Shown: one piece after another, positions 39,101-48,338 of the stretch
Numbering within the stretch: the stretch's first letter is position 1
How the letters are laid out: each line of letters begins with the position of its first letter
From: Sinonovacula constricta
Lineage: Eukaryota > Mollusca > Bivalvia > Cardiida > Solecurtidae
Assembly: GCA_007844125.1 (NCBI GenBank)
Contig: CM017567.1
Span: 38,434,397 to 38,498,396, forward strand
Direction: 5' to 3'
Length of the DNA: 64,000 bases
Made by a program: the position numbers and the translations under genes
The notes under the pieces: model-generated
Told to the model about the DNA's origin: nothing
Database searches by the model: none
What the model saw: only the letters and a program-made list of their open reading frames with translations

Positions 39101-42100
39101 CATCACTGTTATTCTCACGAATTTCTTAGTTTGAAGGAAACCATTTACGGAACAACAAATTCTATCAATTAGGATTAAACATTATGCGAGGCAATTGACA
39201 TTAAGTTTCTAAAATGCATTCTCTTGCAAATAAATTCAAATAAAGAAATTTCTCCCTCACGACTTCGCCAAGTTTACCCACAACCCAAAACTGATGGAAT
39301 ATCCTCCGAATGTAACGTTATCTGATTTCGCGTTCAGACTAATATAAACAGCGTCATTATCCTCGAAAATCCTGATATACGTCGAAGTGTCTGGACGCTC
39401 CAGCTTAAGTATTTAAGATATAATTTCTTTTAAAATCATTTCACATTAAAGCGTAAGAGATAATTTCGTGTAAAGTTCGTACCGACTCAGTCATGTCTAC
39501 TGAACGAGTTTTAACTTTGCTGTTGAGGACTTTTTGTCTGCTGGTTTTAAGTTTGTTTCCACAAAATGTATAACTTTAACAAATTTAGTACATATTTTGC
39601 ACTCAAGATAGTTCACAAAGGTCGAATGTATTAATTGGTTTCTTTTCAACGGCTGACGTTCGATAAAAATTTAATCTTAGATCATGAAATCTGCAATTAA
39701 TTATGAATACCACTTTGTCGTAGATCAGTTCAAAGTTGATGAAACTGTCATTCTCCGTCTTCTGGACATCCACTAAGTTTGGCTTGGCTTTAAGCATAAA
39801 CAAAGGGCACTTATAGCAAACTTTCAACTCCCAATCTGCTTTATCCGGAGATAACCTATAATTATGTGCCCTAATAATGGCTTGCTCAACTTTGCGGTTA
39901 ACAAAGAAAAGATTGTGGAATCGAAGTTGTGTGGACTTATTAAGTTTAAAATCGCGCGAAGTGTTTAATTGAATATTGTTATGAAATAACTTATAGATAA
40001 AGCTAATTTTCGTGGAAATTAATCAAAAACACGATCATTTTTATTGTGTTACTTTTTGGATTTAGTTGTTTCTTTCACTTTGTGACTTAAGCTAACATAT
40101 TTAGGATTAGTATCTCGCAGCGACCAATTATGATCATTATACCTATGTCCAGATGTTTTGGTGAGGAAGACCCCTGACAAATGTCTGTGTGGAACCTTCG
40201 GCGGACCGCAGGTCAGCTGAAGACTTTTCCACAATCCTTCGACCTGAACGGGACTCGAACCCACACAGTGGGAGGCAAAGCATTTCTTGGTAATAAATCG
40301 ATTATGTACGTCGATTTCGGTGTGATACAATTTCATTTCACGAGTGGTTTAAAAGCCTGATACTCGTAAAATAGAGGATATATGTAGTCCCTAATTACCT
40401 CCCTTGGGTCATAGTGTTAAAATGATAACACCACGCTCGTATCAATTCATGGTGTGCCAGAAATGATAAGGGCTTCTTACTCTGGTATTTCTCCATTTAT
40501 CACCCCAAAATATGACATTGCTCGATTGTATTCAATATCACCATGTTTGAAAATGTGTTAGCCCTTGTCACCGTAATTTGGTATGTAAAGAATTGTATAA
40601 TGAATGTGACAATTGAAATACAGATATAAGCCTACCTTTAACATAGAGATGAACACATCGCTGTTCACTTGGCTGACTGTTCAAATACAAATTAACAGTT
40701 TACAAATTAAACAAGGGAAGCAATTTAATATATTAACCATCTAACTACTACACATCAAAAAGACTGCTTTGTTCTTCCAACAACAGATACAACATTTTTT
40801 AATTTCAGCTTCAAAATCACCAGGTTTTTTATTGTCAGTATGCAGGATGTCCTACGGTTTACTATACAGGCATCCAGCGATACCTTATTATAAGAGAGTT
40901 TAACCTAAGCAATTTTGAAGATCATAGCTCGTAGCTGACTATGATAAGATGTTTTTACAAGTATTGTGTCTGCCAGATGAAATTTTTTTTCAATTTAATA
41001 AGCGGTACTAAAACTCCTACGGACTGGTTAAGTATCACAAACCTACCTGATTACACCTCCTTGCACAATACATATAATTTTTAGCAAAAGCTATTTTACC
41101 TATTGCAACTATATCTTAAAATGATTAATGCAAAGTTCTCTTGCATATAGTTGTCTTTGTAATAAAATTTGTAATAGATTTTAAGGATATATCGCTTTTT
41201 CAGGTCATTACACAAGCAGGTAATTATGCGCTTCTTACAAATAAAATTATTACGATTTACCTACAAAATGTTGTTTGCTTTTAACACGTTATGTCTATTA
41301 ATAACCCTACTAGGAACTCCTTTGTGATGACTGCGCGATATAACTTAAAAACTCTGATGAGATCTTAATGAAACTTACTCGTTATTGTCGACGGCAGAGA
41401 AACAGAAAGTGTGATTTCCGGCATCTTTAAGGCCAGGTATCCAGTTAACATCTAGCCTCATGTAGCTTCCGCTTGAATTGGAGAAGGCGTACGAACTAGT
41501 ATTTGATCCGTTCTTCACTGTATCGACTCTCTTAATGCTGCAAGGTAGATTTTTCATGTTTGTCTATGTCTTGAGTCCAAATTAATCTACGTTTGTTAAT
41601 AATTTATACATTATTATATTACTATCATTCATTTTTCAAATACGCTTGAGAACAGCTATTATTTTCTTGCAAAGTACTTTTAAAGATGTTTCAGATTTAC
41701 AATCAGACTGCTTGCGCTGTTGCTGTCATGTTTATATGACATTTATATACATTTATACCGATTCATTTAATAATCAGATATCGAAATAATTAACTGATAT
41801 GACACACATTTTAAGGAAAAAAATCAAACTTTAGATTTACCATTTATTACCAAATTGTTATGCGTATGTTTTATTAAGATATTGTTTTATATCACCAATG
41901 TAGTCACTATATGTCTGCTATGATCTGTTTGCTTGGAGGAATTGCTTTCAAAATTAAATCATAAAAGTGAAAGGCAGTTGTGCCTTAAAATTACCTGGCT
42001 GAACTATTAGTAAAGGCTACGACGGTAAATGCAAAATTATAATTAGCGCTGATAAGGAAGCACGTTTCGGCTTCAGGAGTGGGTGAAACAAATACTGGAA

Positions 42101-42405
42101 CGCTGCCACACGAGTCAGTTGATGTGAAGACATTGACTAGGAACTGAAGTGGCACGCTACTTAGTGGCGTGGTGGAGCTGGCAGACAAAAAGTCCTCAAT
42201 CTGAATCGCTACAGCATACCAGCCCATATTCCCATCAGCGATGTATTTTAGGGTACATTCATTCTGGATAGGTCAGAAACATCATTAGCATCATCATCAT
42301 CATAATGATCATCATCGTTTACCGCAGGGCTGCAGCAAAAATAGCAACAACAGCAGCAACAACATCAGAACCAGCTTTGTGGTCGTAATATATTTCTTGG
42401 TTTAT

Positions 42406-42438
<33 letters not shown>

Positions 42439-42629
42439 GTCGTCGTCGTCGTCGGCGTCGTCGTCATCACCATCAAAATAATAATAATAATAATAATAAT
42501 AACCTTCATCATGATCATTATCACCATCATAATAGTTATCATCGCTATTTTTATCATTGTCTTCATTATCGTCATCATTTTAGCATTATCATGGACATCG
42601 TCGTTACTGTCGTCAGTCTCCTCCTCCTT

Positions 42630-42664
<35 letters not shown>

Positions 42665-45600
42665 TATCATCAACAACAACATTATAATGGACGTCGCAGA
42701 AGTCATAATTGACAATATTAATGCCATCTGCAACACTGCTATTTTCGTCATTTAAAATTATTCCAGCAACAACATCGTCGACTGTATTGATGTTTCTTAC
42801 TAAGTATGTGGGGATCGTTAAATGGCCTATACCAATTTTCAAAATGCATGCGTTTTATGGGTCTTCTAATATTGTAGTAAACATTGCTCACCTGACTTAA
42901 CGTTGCATTAAAGGCATCACACACTTCTCCACATTCCATGTTTTCTTTTTCTGCAAAACGGCATCTAATGAAGTCTCCATCCGTATCATGCACTTAAGAA
43001 ATAAATGGTCAAGATATTAATCCAATAACGACAGTTGCTTTTTCATTTAAAACTTAGTAGTAATAACTGCGATAAATGAAGTTTGGTCCCATAACAATTT
43101 TACTTAACACACAATTACTGAATATCTTATTACATCACAGGGGCTACCGATTGTGGCGGATATTCTTTAGTTCTTCTTTAACTAACTCGGGCACAGCTTC
43201 TCGATAGTTAAGCAATTGCGGGGAGGAAAACATTTATACTAGTGCTAAGATAATGATAATTTTACAAAGCTAAATTTATATTTAAGACTAGAATTATAAT
43301 AGTTGATTGGTTGTTGAACTAGAATTAAGATACAGCCGTATGGTCCTTTATTAATGCAGTACGAAAATAACAGAATGATGTTAAGTACAGCAGACAATAT
43401 CATAACATTAAATGTTATAAAAGATTGAAAAATTCCACATGTAGATTGATTAGCTTTTGCCAAAAAAGTGTTTTGTTGTTGAAGAATGAACGCCCCTTTA
43501 GAAGATTTTAGCTATTACATACTTTATGTCTCATACACTGTCATGAGATATATTGCTTAAATGCTTACAATATCCTTTATTAATAAGAAAAAATGAACAT
43601 CTGCTGTGATTGACCATTGCTCCACGGTAGTTTAGCTGAGGAGATAGTATTAATATTGCATATTTTGTCTATACAATTGACCCCTGATTTTGCAGTATGG
43701 GAGACTCGCTTTACTTTCACTTCAGCAAAAAAGCATTTCGGCGGTTTTGCCATGGCGGGTGTTATATAATTATATCTACTGCTGACGGCTTTGATGTGCC
43801 AGAATATCGTTATACCACAGGCTGTTGTTATTGATGAAAAAGTCAAGTCTACTCTTTATGAAGAGAACGAGCGCATTCTGTTGATCGGGCGCGCTAATTA
43901 GCCTATGGATTGGAGAAAATGTCAAGAATACACCCTAACTCACTAGGATGTTAACATTGTGTTAGAGAAGCTATGACAAAAAAAAATTTGGATGCATAAA
44001 TGTCCCTCGATTACTTTACTTTTCTCATTTTTGTCAGAGTCTTCGTCTTAGTATGCAATTTCCTGATTACGAACCTTAGCGCTAACAATTATTTTAGTAA
44101 TGTCTAACGTCAATAAGGTGGTCTATAGTCGGCTACATATTGTGTCTTAGCAGACGACTATATCTTTGTTTTTATCAACGTTTATTCGTCACCGACGTCT
44201 AAATATGGGAATATGGCCATAAGGCAGCCACCTTAAAGTGTCAGCGTCCCCGACGCTGGAGTTTCAAGTTCTTCATTCAGTATTGAGGCAGACAGCCCTT
44301 TGTTATATTCCTTAAATAACCACCAGACTTTTTGAATAAATATTCATGCATGATGTATTAGCATATTGTAAGTCAAGTAATCTTTTATGGACATCCGCAA
44401 AACGAACAATTCAAGTTCGGGAATAACTGTTAACGATTTGCATAATTTTAAATAATAAGATAGTGGATAAGAAATCAAAGGAAATATTTTTATTATTTAC
44501 TTGTTACTCATGTGTAATAAGAAACGCACACAACTCTTTGGCAATAATATAGTCAGTAGCTTCCAAAGTTCCCTATTTTTGTTTTCATTTAAGATTAATA
44601 TTGTTATTTGTTGTATCTTACCGATTCACTTATAAAAATACAAAGTAACAGTGATAATGTCAGAAACTTCTTTTTTAACATAAGATCACCTGGTAGTACG
44701 ATCTTGTGCTGACATCCGTGCTGTAGCGCCACCTCCGGTGAGATTTCCACAGTCGGGGAACTATTTATACGGTTGGTGTCTGATCTAATGGATACGTCCG
44801 CAAATGTTTTTAAGGACCAAGATCTACCTCCAACAACTTCTATCCAACCACTGCCATTATATCTGAGAAAGAAAAAATAATTTACGAGACAACTGTTAGA
44901 ACAATCGTCAAATTATATTGAAGTATTAATATGTTTATGAACGTGTTATTAGAAATAAAGTCCTAATATACATATGTGGAATTAGTTTCATTTCAATAAA
45001 TGTAATGTCTTACTTAAGTTTTTAGTATAAAGTAGAAAGAGTACATTGTTAATTAGGATGGCGATAACAAAATTATTATATGCTTTTGATTGTTTTCCTG
45101 CTGGATTAGTTGTAGGTTGGAAAGTTTGATAAACCATGTGTACTTACAGACTTATGTTTCTAAGTTAAAGGATAATTGAAATAGAGATGTAATCCAACTA
45201 ACCCAAAACTAAATTGTGTCACGTTTTCCGGTGGAGTTAACGTTAAGCTATTGCGACCAGATGGCCATTCGCCAGCTTCAATATAATCAGTACAATTGAC
45301 TGTAAGTGAATCAGATGGAACCGTAGTCAATGGACATCCATAAAAACATGTCAGTGTCACAGTCGTCACATCACAATAGAATCTGCTTCTCCAAGACAGT
45401 CTGAAGTCGACTCTGATCTGCAAAAAATAATTGATTTGTTTATGTTTGTTTTGTCCTGAAGTATATCTTAGAAGTAACAGCAATGCCCTTATTTTTTTCT
45501 GGTAAATAGAATCCAGTTTTAATATCTCCCCTGCAACATATATTACCCAACCACAATTGGAACAATTGAAGGCACACATTTTGATGGAACAACCCCAAAT

Positions 45601-46035
45601 GACACAGGTAACGTAAACGTTTGAGCACCAATATGGATTTAAACCTAGACAAAGAGTGGCTGTTTAAACATTATATGTCACGTGGTTATTTAAGTTTGTT
45701 TTGATATAAGGAAAAGTATTAACATTATTGTCGTTTATAAACGTCTGCACATACTTTACATCCTTTATAAAAACAGTAATTTAAAAATGTAGGTGTACAG
45801 CATTGCGAGAAAATACTTGAACATTTGTGAATAAAAATGAACTCCATTACGTTTATCTCCAATCAGGTCATATATATAGTTTATTTCACAACTTGAAGTA
45901 CTAACGAGTAAGCGAAGTCCCCTTGAATTAGAAGGAGTATCTTGGTTCAATAACGCGCACTCCCCCCCCCCTCTTCTCTTTCTCTCTGTCCCTTCCTCAG
46001 TCTCATCTTTCTCTCTTTCCTTTCTCTCTCTCTAC

Positions 46036-46118
<83 letters not shown>

Positions 46119-46609
46119 TCTCTGTCTTTCTCTCTCTCTGTCTTTTTATATATAAATGTTATGGCAAAACCAAACAGAAACAATCAACTTTATGTTGACC
46201 ACCAGAGTCACGTAAAATTTACGCTTTATTATTGGGTTACGTTAAACGTTCGTGTCTGTTTTGTTACGTGGAGTACTTTGTGAAATTAAACTTAAAGTTC
46301 CAAACCATCTTGTGTAATAAAATGTTATATTTGCCCTAATAAAGTAAAGGGTTGTGCAAGTATTAAGAGTAATTTTATGTAGCGCCAACTAGAACGAAAC
46401 AATGTGCACATTAACACATATTTTATGTAAATAAATCAGTAAATGTAATTTCTATGATAAAATTTGCCTACCTCTGTACCATTTTCCGTACTGTTCGTTG
46501 GCGCCCACGTAAACATTCCACCGGCGAAGTGAGCAGCCTGTACAGAAAGCACCAGTAAAGCACAGATTATTGTCCAGGCGGCCGTACCACGACATGAAAG
46601 GAGCCCCAT
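15843..46609 (-). CDS. Adhesion G-protein-coupled receptor (33 exons, ~1349 aa)
   Basis: A surface receptor of the adhesion GPCR class. Minus-strand exons, in order: 46609-46472, 45417-45203, 44862-44690, 42992-42892, 42263-41995, 41537-41379, 40676-40636, 37802-37710 (3' end tentative), 35733-35557, 35012-34854, 34581-34435, 31488-31387, 31005-30914, 29666-29469, 29068-28994, 28233-28122, 27712-27587, 27422-27359, 26547-26424, 26068-26019, 25516-25396, 24794-24691, 24391-24289, 23349-23199, 21984-21915, 20899-20833, 20134-20049, 19239-19113, 18545-18504, 18159-18100, 17405-17202, 16651-16577, 16067-15843. The sum is 4050 nt and all phases agree, which strongly supports the model. Domains run signal peptide, N-terminal module, CCP, EGF, HormR, GAIN/GPS, 7TM, tail. 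The start was chosen because it opens a clear signal peptide. The ligand is unknown. A minus-strand GATATAAA at 46655-46648 is a possible TATA box but is very close to the ATG. Confidence 0.9.
16495..16558 (+). repeat. (AAT)n microsatellite next to receptor exon 32
   Basis: About 20 uninterrupted AAT units. On the transcribed minus strand the tract is (ATT)n and begins about 18 bases after the donor of exon 32 (16577/16576). Confidence 0.95.
19395..19445 (+). repeat. Partial family B repeat remnant
   Basis: 'gcagcgacacaaacgtggcc' resembles the start of the family B units at 398, 3648 and 40100, but the match fades after about 40 bases. It lies in receptor intron 27. Confidence 0.3.
21100..21835 (+). 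repeat. Dispersed repeat with GACGGACG tract, receptor intron 25
   Basis: A stretch with internally repeated phrases ('gcagtttctgacaagaaga' at 21261 and 21436) ends in a GACGGACGGA-rich tract (21745-21805) and 'atatgctcctccgagacttt'. This style of unit ending in a GACGGACG tract and an 'atgctcc..cgagact' hairpin-like end is common in bivalve genomes. Confidence 0.5.
22000..23198 (-). other. Receptor intron 24: no recognised features
   Basis: AT-rich intron between exons 24 and 25. It has short GT-rich runs around 22380-22450 and no exon-like segment. Confidence 0.4.
25396..26068 (-). other. Receptor exons 20-21: GPS autoproteolysis site
   Basis: Exon 20 (50 nt) gives LKEDFESLYSFWTSSK and exon 21 gives GTQGGWSTSGC, then VQCSCSHLTNFAILTSP. 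The HL|T cleavage triad (His899-Leu900-Thr901) is present, so self-cleavage into two subunits is expected. The canonical motif starts C-x-F-W; here it is Y-S-F-W (Tyr864, TAT). The first GPS cysteine is absent while the other three (883, 895, 897) remain. Exon 20 is identified from its in-phase junctions (phase 0 in, AA|C out) and its splice sites. Confidence 0.85.
26424..29666 (-). other. Receptor exons 14-19: GAIN domain region
   Basis: Six exons (29666-29469, 29068-28994, 28233-28122, 27712-27587, 27422-27359, 26547-26424) encode about residues 623-855. The first part is helical in character (SLQDALSVIQSG, AKLVDTIDRF); the later part looks beta-rich (TLTFNRTSSF, ITAIVVVVYRDL, NSQVLSIQLLP, PIQLTFSIDK), as in GAIN subdomains A and B. 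Several N-glycosylation sequons are present. The identification rests on position before GPS plus this pattern. Confidence 0.78.
26664..26732 (+). repeat. tRNA-like pseudogene / SINE head in receptor intron 18
   Basis: The ends GCCCAGG and CCTGGGT can pair as an acceptor stem. 'tagttcactttgtagagaag' resembles an A box and 'gttcgaatcac' a B box. The D and anticodon stems are mismatched, so it is not a functional tRNA gene. Confidence 0.45.
29755..29865 (+). mobile_element. Possible DNA transposon end (pogo/Tigger-like)
   Basis: 'gccgaacctcggttattctaactcgg' followed by 'cctgtcccgatttttctctgtac' resembles the 'ctcggttaactcgaac ... cggtccc' terminal sequences of pogo-type elements. A related stretch is at 49835-50165. 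No transposase was seen and the assignment is tentative. Confidence 0.35.
30914..31488 (-). other. Receptor exons 12-13: hormone-receptor (HormR) domain
   Basis: The pair encodes CPASNDRFGRLWNRT, then AYQPCPSGKSG, IIRKCYADGTF and YNCTSEVLRN. This is the Cys...G-x-W-x-x-T...PCP...Arg-x-Cys...Gly pattern of the HormR module that precedes GAIN in many adhesion GPCRs. The acceptor at 31489 (tttttgcag) was preferred over tgcccag at 31472 because it keeps the first cysteine; both are in frame. Confidence 0.8.
32631..32814 (+). repeat. 46-bp minisatellite, four copies, receptor intron 11
   Basis: Four head-to-tail copies start at 32631, 32677, 32723 and 32769, with core 'ctttggatgtaaaggtatcc' followed by 'taaatg(t/c)atgct(a/g)aattctaaatgta'. 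Copies differ at only a few positions, so the array is young. The rest of intron 11 (31489-34434) contains no recognised exon. Confidence 0.92.
34435..34581 (-). other. Receptor exon 11: EGF-like/EB-like domain 2
   Basis: A second phase 1-1 exon with six cysteines (GRCHTKEQC, SECIQ, GRCKCPG, DECTS). The donor is A|GTACGT at 34435/34434. The open frame continues past this donor for about 45 codons, but that extension looks like the dispersed-repeat segment at 34300-34430 and is treated as intron. Confidence 0.72.
34854..35012 (-). other. Receptor exon 10: EGF-like domain 1
   Basis: A single phase 1-1 exon with six cysteines (NECL, SQCL, TFCRF, FRCLC, AKCLN) forms one EGF-like module following the sushi domain. 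Confidence 0.75.
35557..35733 (-). other. Receptor exon 9: complete sushi (CCP) domain
   Basis: One phase 1-1 exon encodes the four cysteines and tryptophan of a CCP module: CHMPADV, GESVTYTCNDGYF, VRYCEANALWNGSIPKC. These modules mediate protein or glycan binding outside cells, as in complement regulators. The symmetrical exon phases suit domain shuffling. Confidence 0.88.
36060..36360 (+). repeat. Pair of tRNA-like repeat units in receptor intron 8
   Basis: Two related segments about 180 bases apart share 'caacac.ccaaga', 'tgttcttggtcaagaggt' and a 'gatcgg..g..tc.aa' block. The second has 'ttcaaaccctgatcc', close to a B box. They appear to be a duplicated SINE-like unit. Confidence 0.5.
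36900..37085 (+). repeat. Dispersed repeat shared with 12984-13025 and 14605-14740
   Basis: The first 40 bases match the reverse complement of 12984-13025, and the remainder matches 14605-14740 in the same orientation. This copy therefore joins two segments that elsewhere lie on opposite sides of the reverse-transcriptase pseudogene. Confidence 0.55.
37710..37802 (-). other. Receptor exon 8: first half of a sushi/CCP domain, 3' end unresolved
   Basis: It reads VCPERPNNVHETWEVDK, then GDNVIHNVNVSC, which looks like Cys1 to Cys2 of a CCP domain. The frame then meets TAA at 37697-37699. The only donor in the phase needed by exon 9 is the weak T|GTGGAG at 37710/37709, which cuts inside the Cys2 codon. 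Either this donor is used, or an exon with the second half of the domain between 37.7 and 35.7 kb was not recognised. Confidence 0.6.
37803..40099 (-). other. Receptor intron 7, distal part: no recognised features
   Basis: About 2.3 kb of AT-rich intron. Its short open frames have no family resemblance. Exons 7 and 8 join in phase across it, so no exon needs to be placed here. Confidence 0.4.
40100..40300 (+). repeat. Dispersed repeat, family B (copy 3)
   Basis: It opens 'cgcagcgaccaattatgatc', contains 'gaggaagacccctg' and ends 'acgggactcgaacccacac', collinear with the copies at 398-570 and 3648-3830. It is in receptor intron 7. Confidence 0.6.
42282..42685 (+). repeat. (CAT)n/(ATC)n compound microsatellite in receptor intron 4
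   Basis: About 400 bases of TCA/ATC/GTC/AAT triplets lie between exons 4 and 5. On the transcribed strand the block ends about 18 bases before the exon 5 acceptor (42264/42263), where the branch point would normally be. Its long poly-Ile and poly-Asp open frames are artefacts. Confidence 0.93.
43000..44689 (-). other. Receptor intron 3: unique sequence with one MITE-like unit
   Basis: No exon-like segment was found. The only structure seen is the inverted-repeat element at 44114-44235. Confidence 0.4.
44114..44235 (+). mobile_element. Small MITE-like element
   Basis: About 122 bases bounded by 'taaggtgg' on the left and 'ccacctta' on the right, a perfect 8-bp terminal inverted repeat. There is no coding capacity and no clear target-site duplication. 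Confidence 0.4.
45960..46150 (+). repeat. (CT)n and (TA)n microsatellite in receptor intron 1
   Basis: A C9 run is followed by a CT-rich tract with long pure (CT)n, then (TA)n at 46084-46112 and more CT. It is about 0.3 kb downstream of exon 1 in the direction of transcription. Confidence 0.93.
46472..46609 (-). other. Receptor exon 1: signal peptide and start of ectodomain
   Basis: It encodes 46 residues. A positively charged, then hydrophobic stretch (AWTIICALLVLSVQA, about 11-25) ends in a likely signal-peptidase site before Ala26. The mature protein begins AHFAGGMFTWAP. An upstream in-frame ATG at 46720 exists but would bury the signal peptide, so 46609 is preferred. The exon ends in phase 0 at GAG|gtaggc. 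Confidence 0.85.
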
Positions 46610-48200
46610 CTTGTTCCTAATAGTATCTGCAGCAAATCTGTGGAGGTTTATATCGCGTATTTTACTTCCTGAATAACTACGAAGCTTCTTATTATGTGCG
46701 ACAGTTAAACCAACCAACACGGGTGGGACACCTGTACTTTTTTACTTACAGGAACATTTCAACCGTGATATATTAGACTATAACTCAGTTTTTGCTTGAT
46801 ATAAGGAACAACATCTGACTTATTGCTTTTTTATTTTATTTTATTTCTTTATAAATGTCTCAAAATGTAGGCCTCTGAAAATGTTAAGTGATATAATAAA
46901 TTGTTTAACTACACCACAATATAGTTCTCCAAACTAGAAACAAAATTATACCTCTTCAAAACCCATATCTGGGTTTTATCTAGACATAGTGTAAGACAAG
47001 AAAAGTTTCTACATTTCAAACATAATAGATCTTCGTGAAACACTATGAACTTATATCGGGAATACATATAAAAAATATATATATAAAACAAGGACTTTAG
47101 AACAATAAGTTAGTACAAATGCATAATGATGTAATTATGCATCAACTGCCTGCTTATGGTAAAACATTTCTATTTATTTTTCAGACAGCTTTGGTGAAGT
47201 TTATATCAATTTGCTGGAATTAACAAGGCGTATGCATGATTTTCAATAAAATCATATGAAAATCTAGCTTAGAAAGAGTACCAGTATTTCAGCTTTAGTA
47301 TACATGTATCTAAAACTTTAATATTTTGCAAGATAATAATGAATTATTATATATTAGTTGCATACGGTGAATGCCCTTCAAAGAAATTGAAAAGTTGTTT
47401 ATATTGTGTGACAATAAGAGCTGTCTTATTTAAAGAACTACTGCGTTTTTTTTCTTTTGAATAAGTATAAAACAATGCCAGCTTGTTAACAAGAATGATT
47501 TCTTTAAACTTGGGATATAACTACAGTCTTACATGTATTTCAAAATGTTCTGAATGTTACATGTCAATGAGTTAAGACGGCATTGTTTGTACTTAAATCT
47601 TTGATAAGAACGTCAAATTGTTTATTGTGATTTCCTCATATCCTTTATCCTTGGTGAGTCCGCTCGTGCAAAGTCCTATGGCAATTATTTTACTTGTTAT
47701 ATGTACTCTTACTAAAATTACGGTTTGGGTAATTACAAAATTTCAAAATTGTAAGTTTCATCCCAAACAAAGTTTTCGAATCTTTTGGTGATAATTTAGA
47801 ACCCTTAACCAAAACGTTCGTCCGAGGAGTCATAAGTAAGCAAGACAAAGTAATTTTAGGTTTCTAGTGGAACTACAGTTTATATGAAGATAACGAAAAA
47901 GCGTTTTAGAACATCTAATATGGAAGCGAGCAATAAATGAAGAGTCCACATAACCTTACTCAAACTTGATTTATGTTAAAATAACCTCCACCGTGGAGTT
48001 ATCAGTTGTGATAAAAACAGCATGTGCACGAAAAACTATCATCTGATAGATACACGATGCAATGTGAGCATGTTATATGTTCATTTCTTATATTTATTCA
48101 CGACCACTTTGCAAGCGTGATGGTTATAAACAGTTCTTGCTCTTATTGTCTTTCATTCTTCTTTCAAAGCATTCCGTTATGAAAGTAAAACTAAGTAAAG
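46610..48200 (-). other. Upstream flank of the receptor gene
   Basis: It holds the presumed promoter, but apart from a minus-strand GATATAAA at 46655-46648 I recognise no element. No gene is seen in the remaining AT-rich sequence. Confidence 0.35.
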
Positions 48201-48338
48201 TTCTTGTATAAGTAATATGTATAAAGCGTACTTATATCGTGTGTATTTCTTGTATAAGTAATATGTATAAAGTGTACTCATATCGTGTGCATTTCTTGTA
48301 TAAGTAATATGTATAAAGTGCACACATATCGTGTGTAT
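48201..48338 (+). repeat. 46-bp minisatellite, three copies
   Basis: Copies start at 48201, 48247 and 48293 with core 'ttcttgtataagtaatatgt' followed by 'ataaag(t/c)g(t/c)ac..atatcgtgtg'. The open frame across it merely repeats the unit. Confidence 0.92.

Larger units (their letters stand above)
40636..45417 (-). other. Receptor exons 2-7: invertebrate-type N-terminal extracellular module
   Basis: These exons encode about residues 47-365, a cysteine-bearing and heavily sequon-rich region. Landmarks are RVDFRLSWRSRFYCD, SGWIEVVGGRSWSL, INSSPTVEISPEVALQHGC, VHDTDGDFIRCRFAE, GWYAVAIQIEDF and PLSSVPLQFLVNV, then NHTFCFSAVDNND. From memory, similar HF-x-GG ... GWYAVAIQIEDF modules occur in secreted and membrane proteins of molluscs and lancelets; I know no domain name. 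Exon 7 is only 41 nt. Junctions are E|I (phase 0), GG|A, G|TG, phase 0, AG|C and GA|T. A role in binding outside the cell is inference. Confidence 0.8.

Noticed and set aside
42379..42842. Open frames on both strands rich in Ile/Ser or Asp/Met
   Set aside because: Both come from the CAT/ATC repeat inside receptor intron 4.
45947..46183. Arg/Glu-rich minus-strand frame
   Set aside because: Artefact of the (CT)n tract in receptor intron 1.
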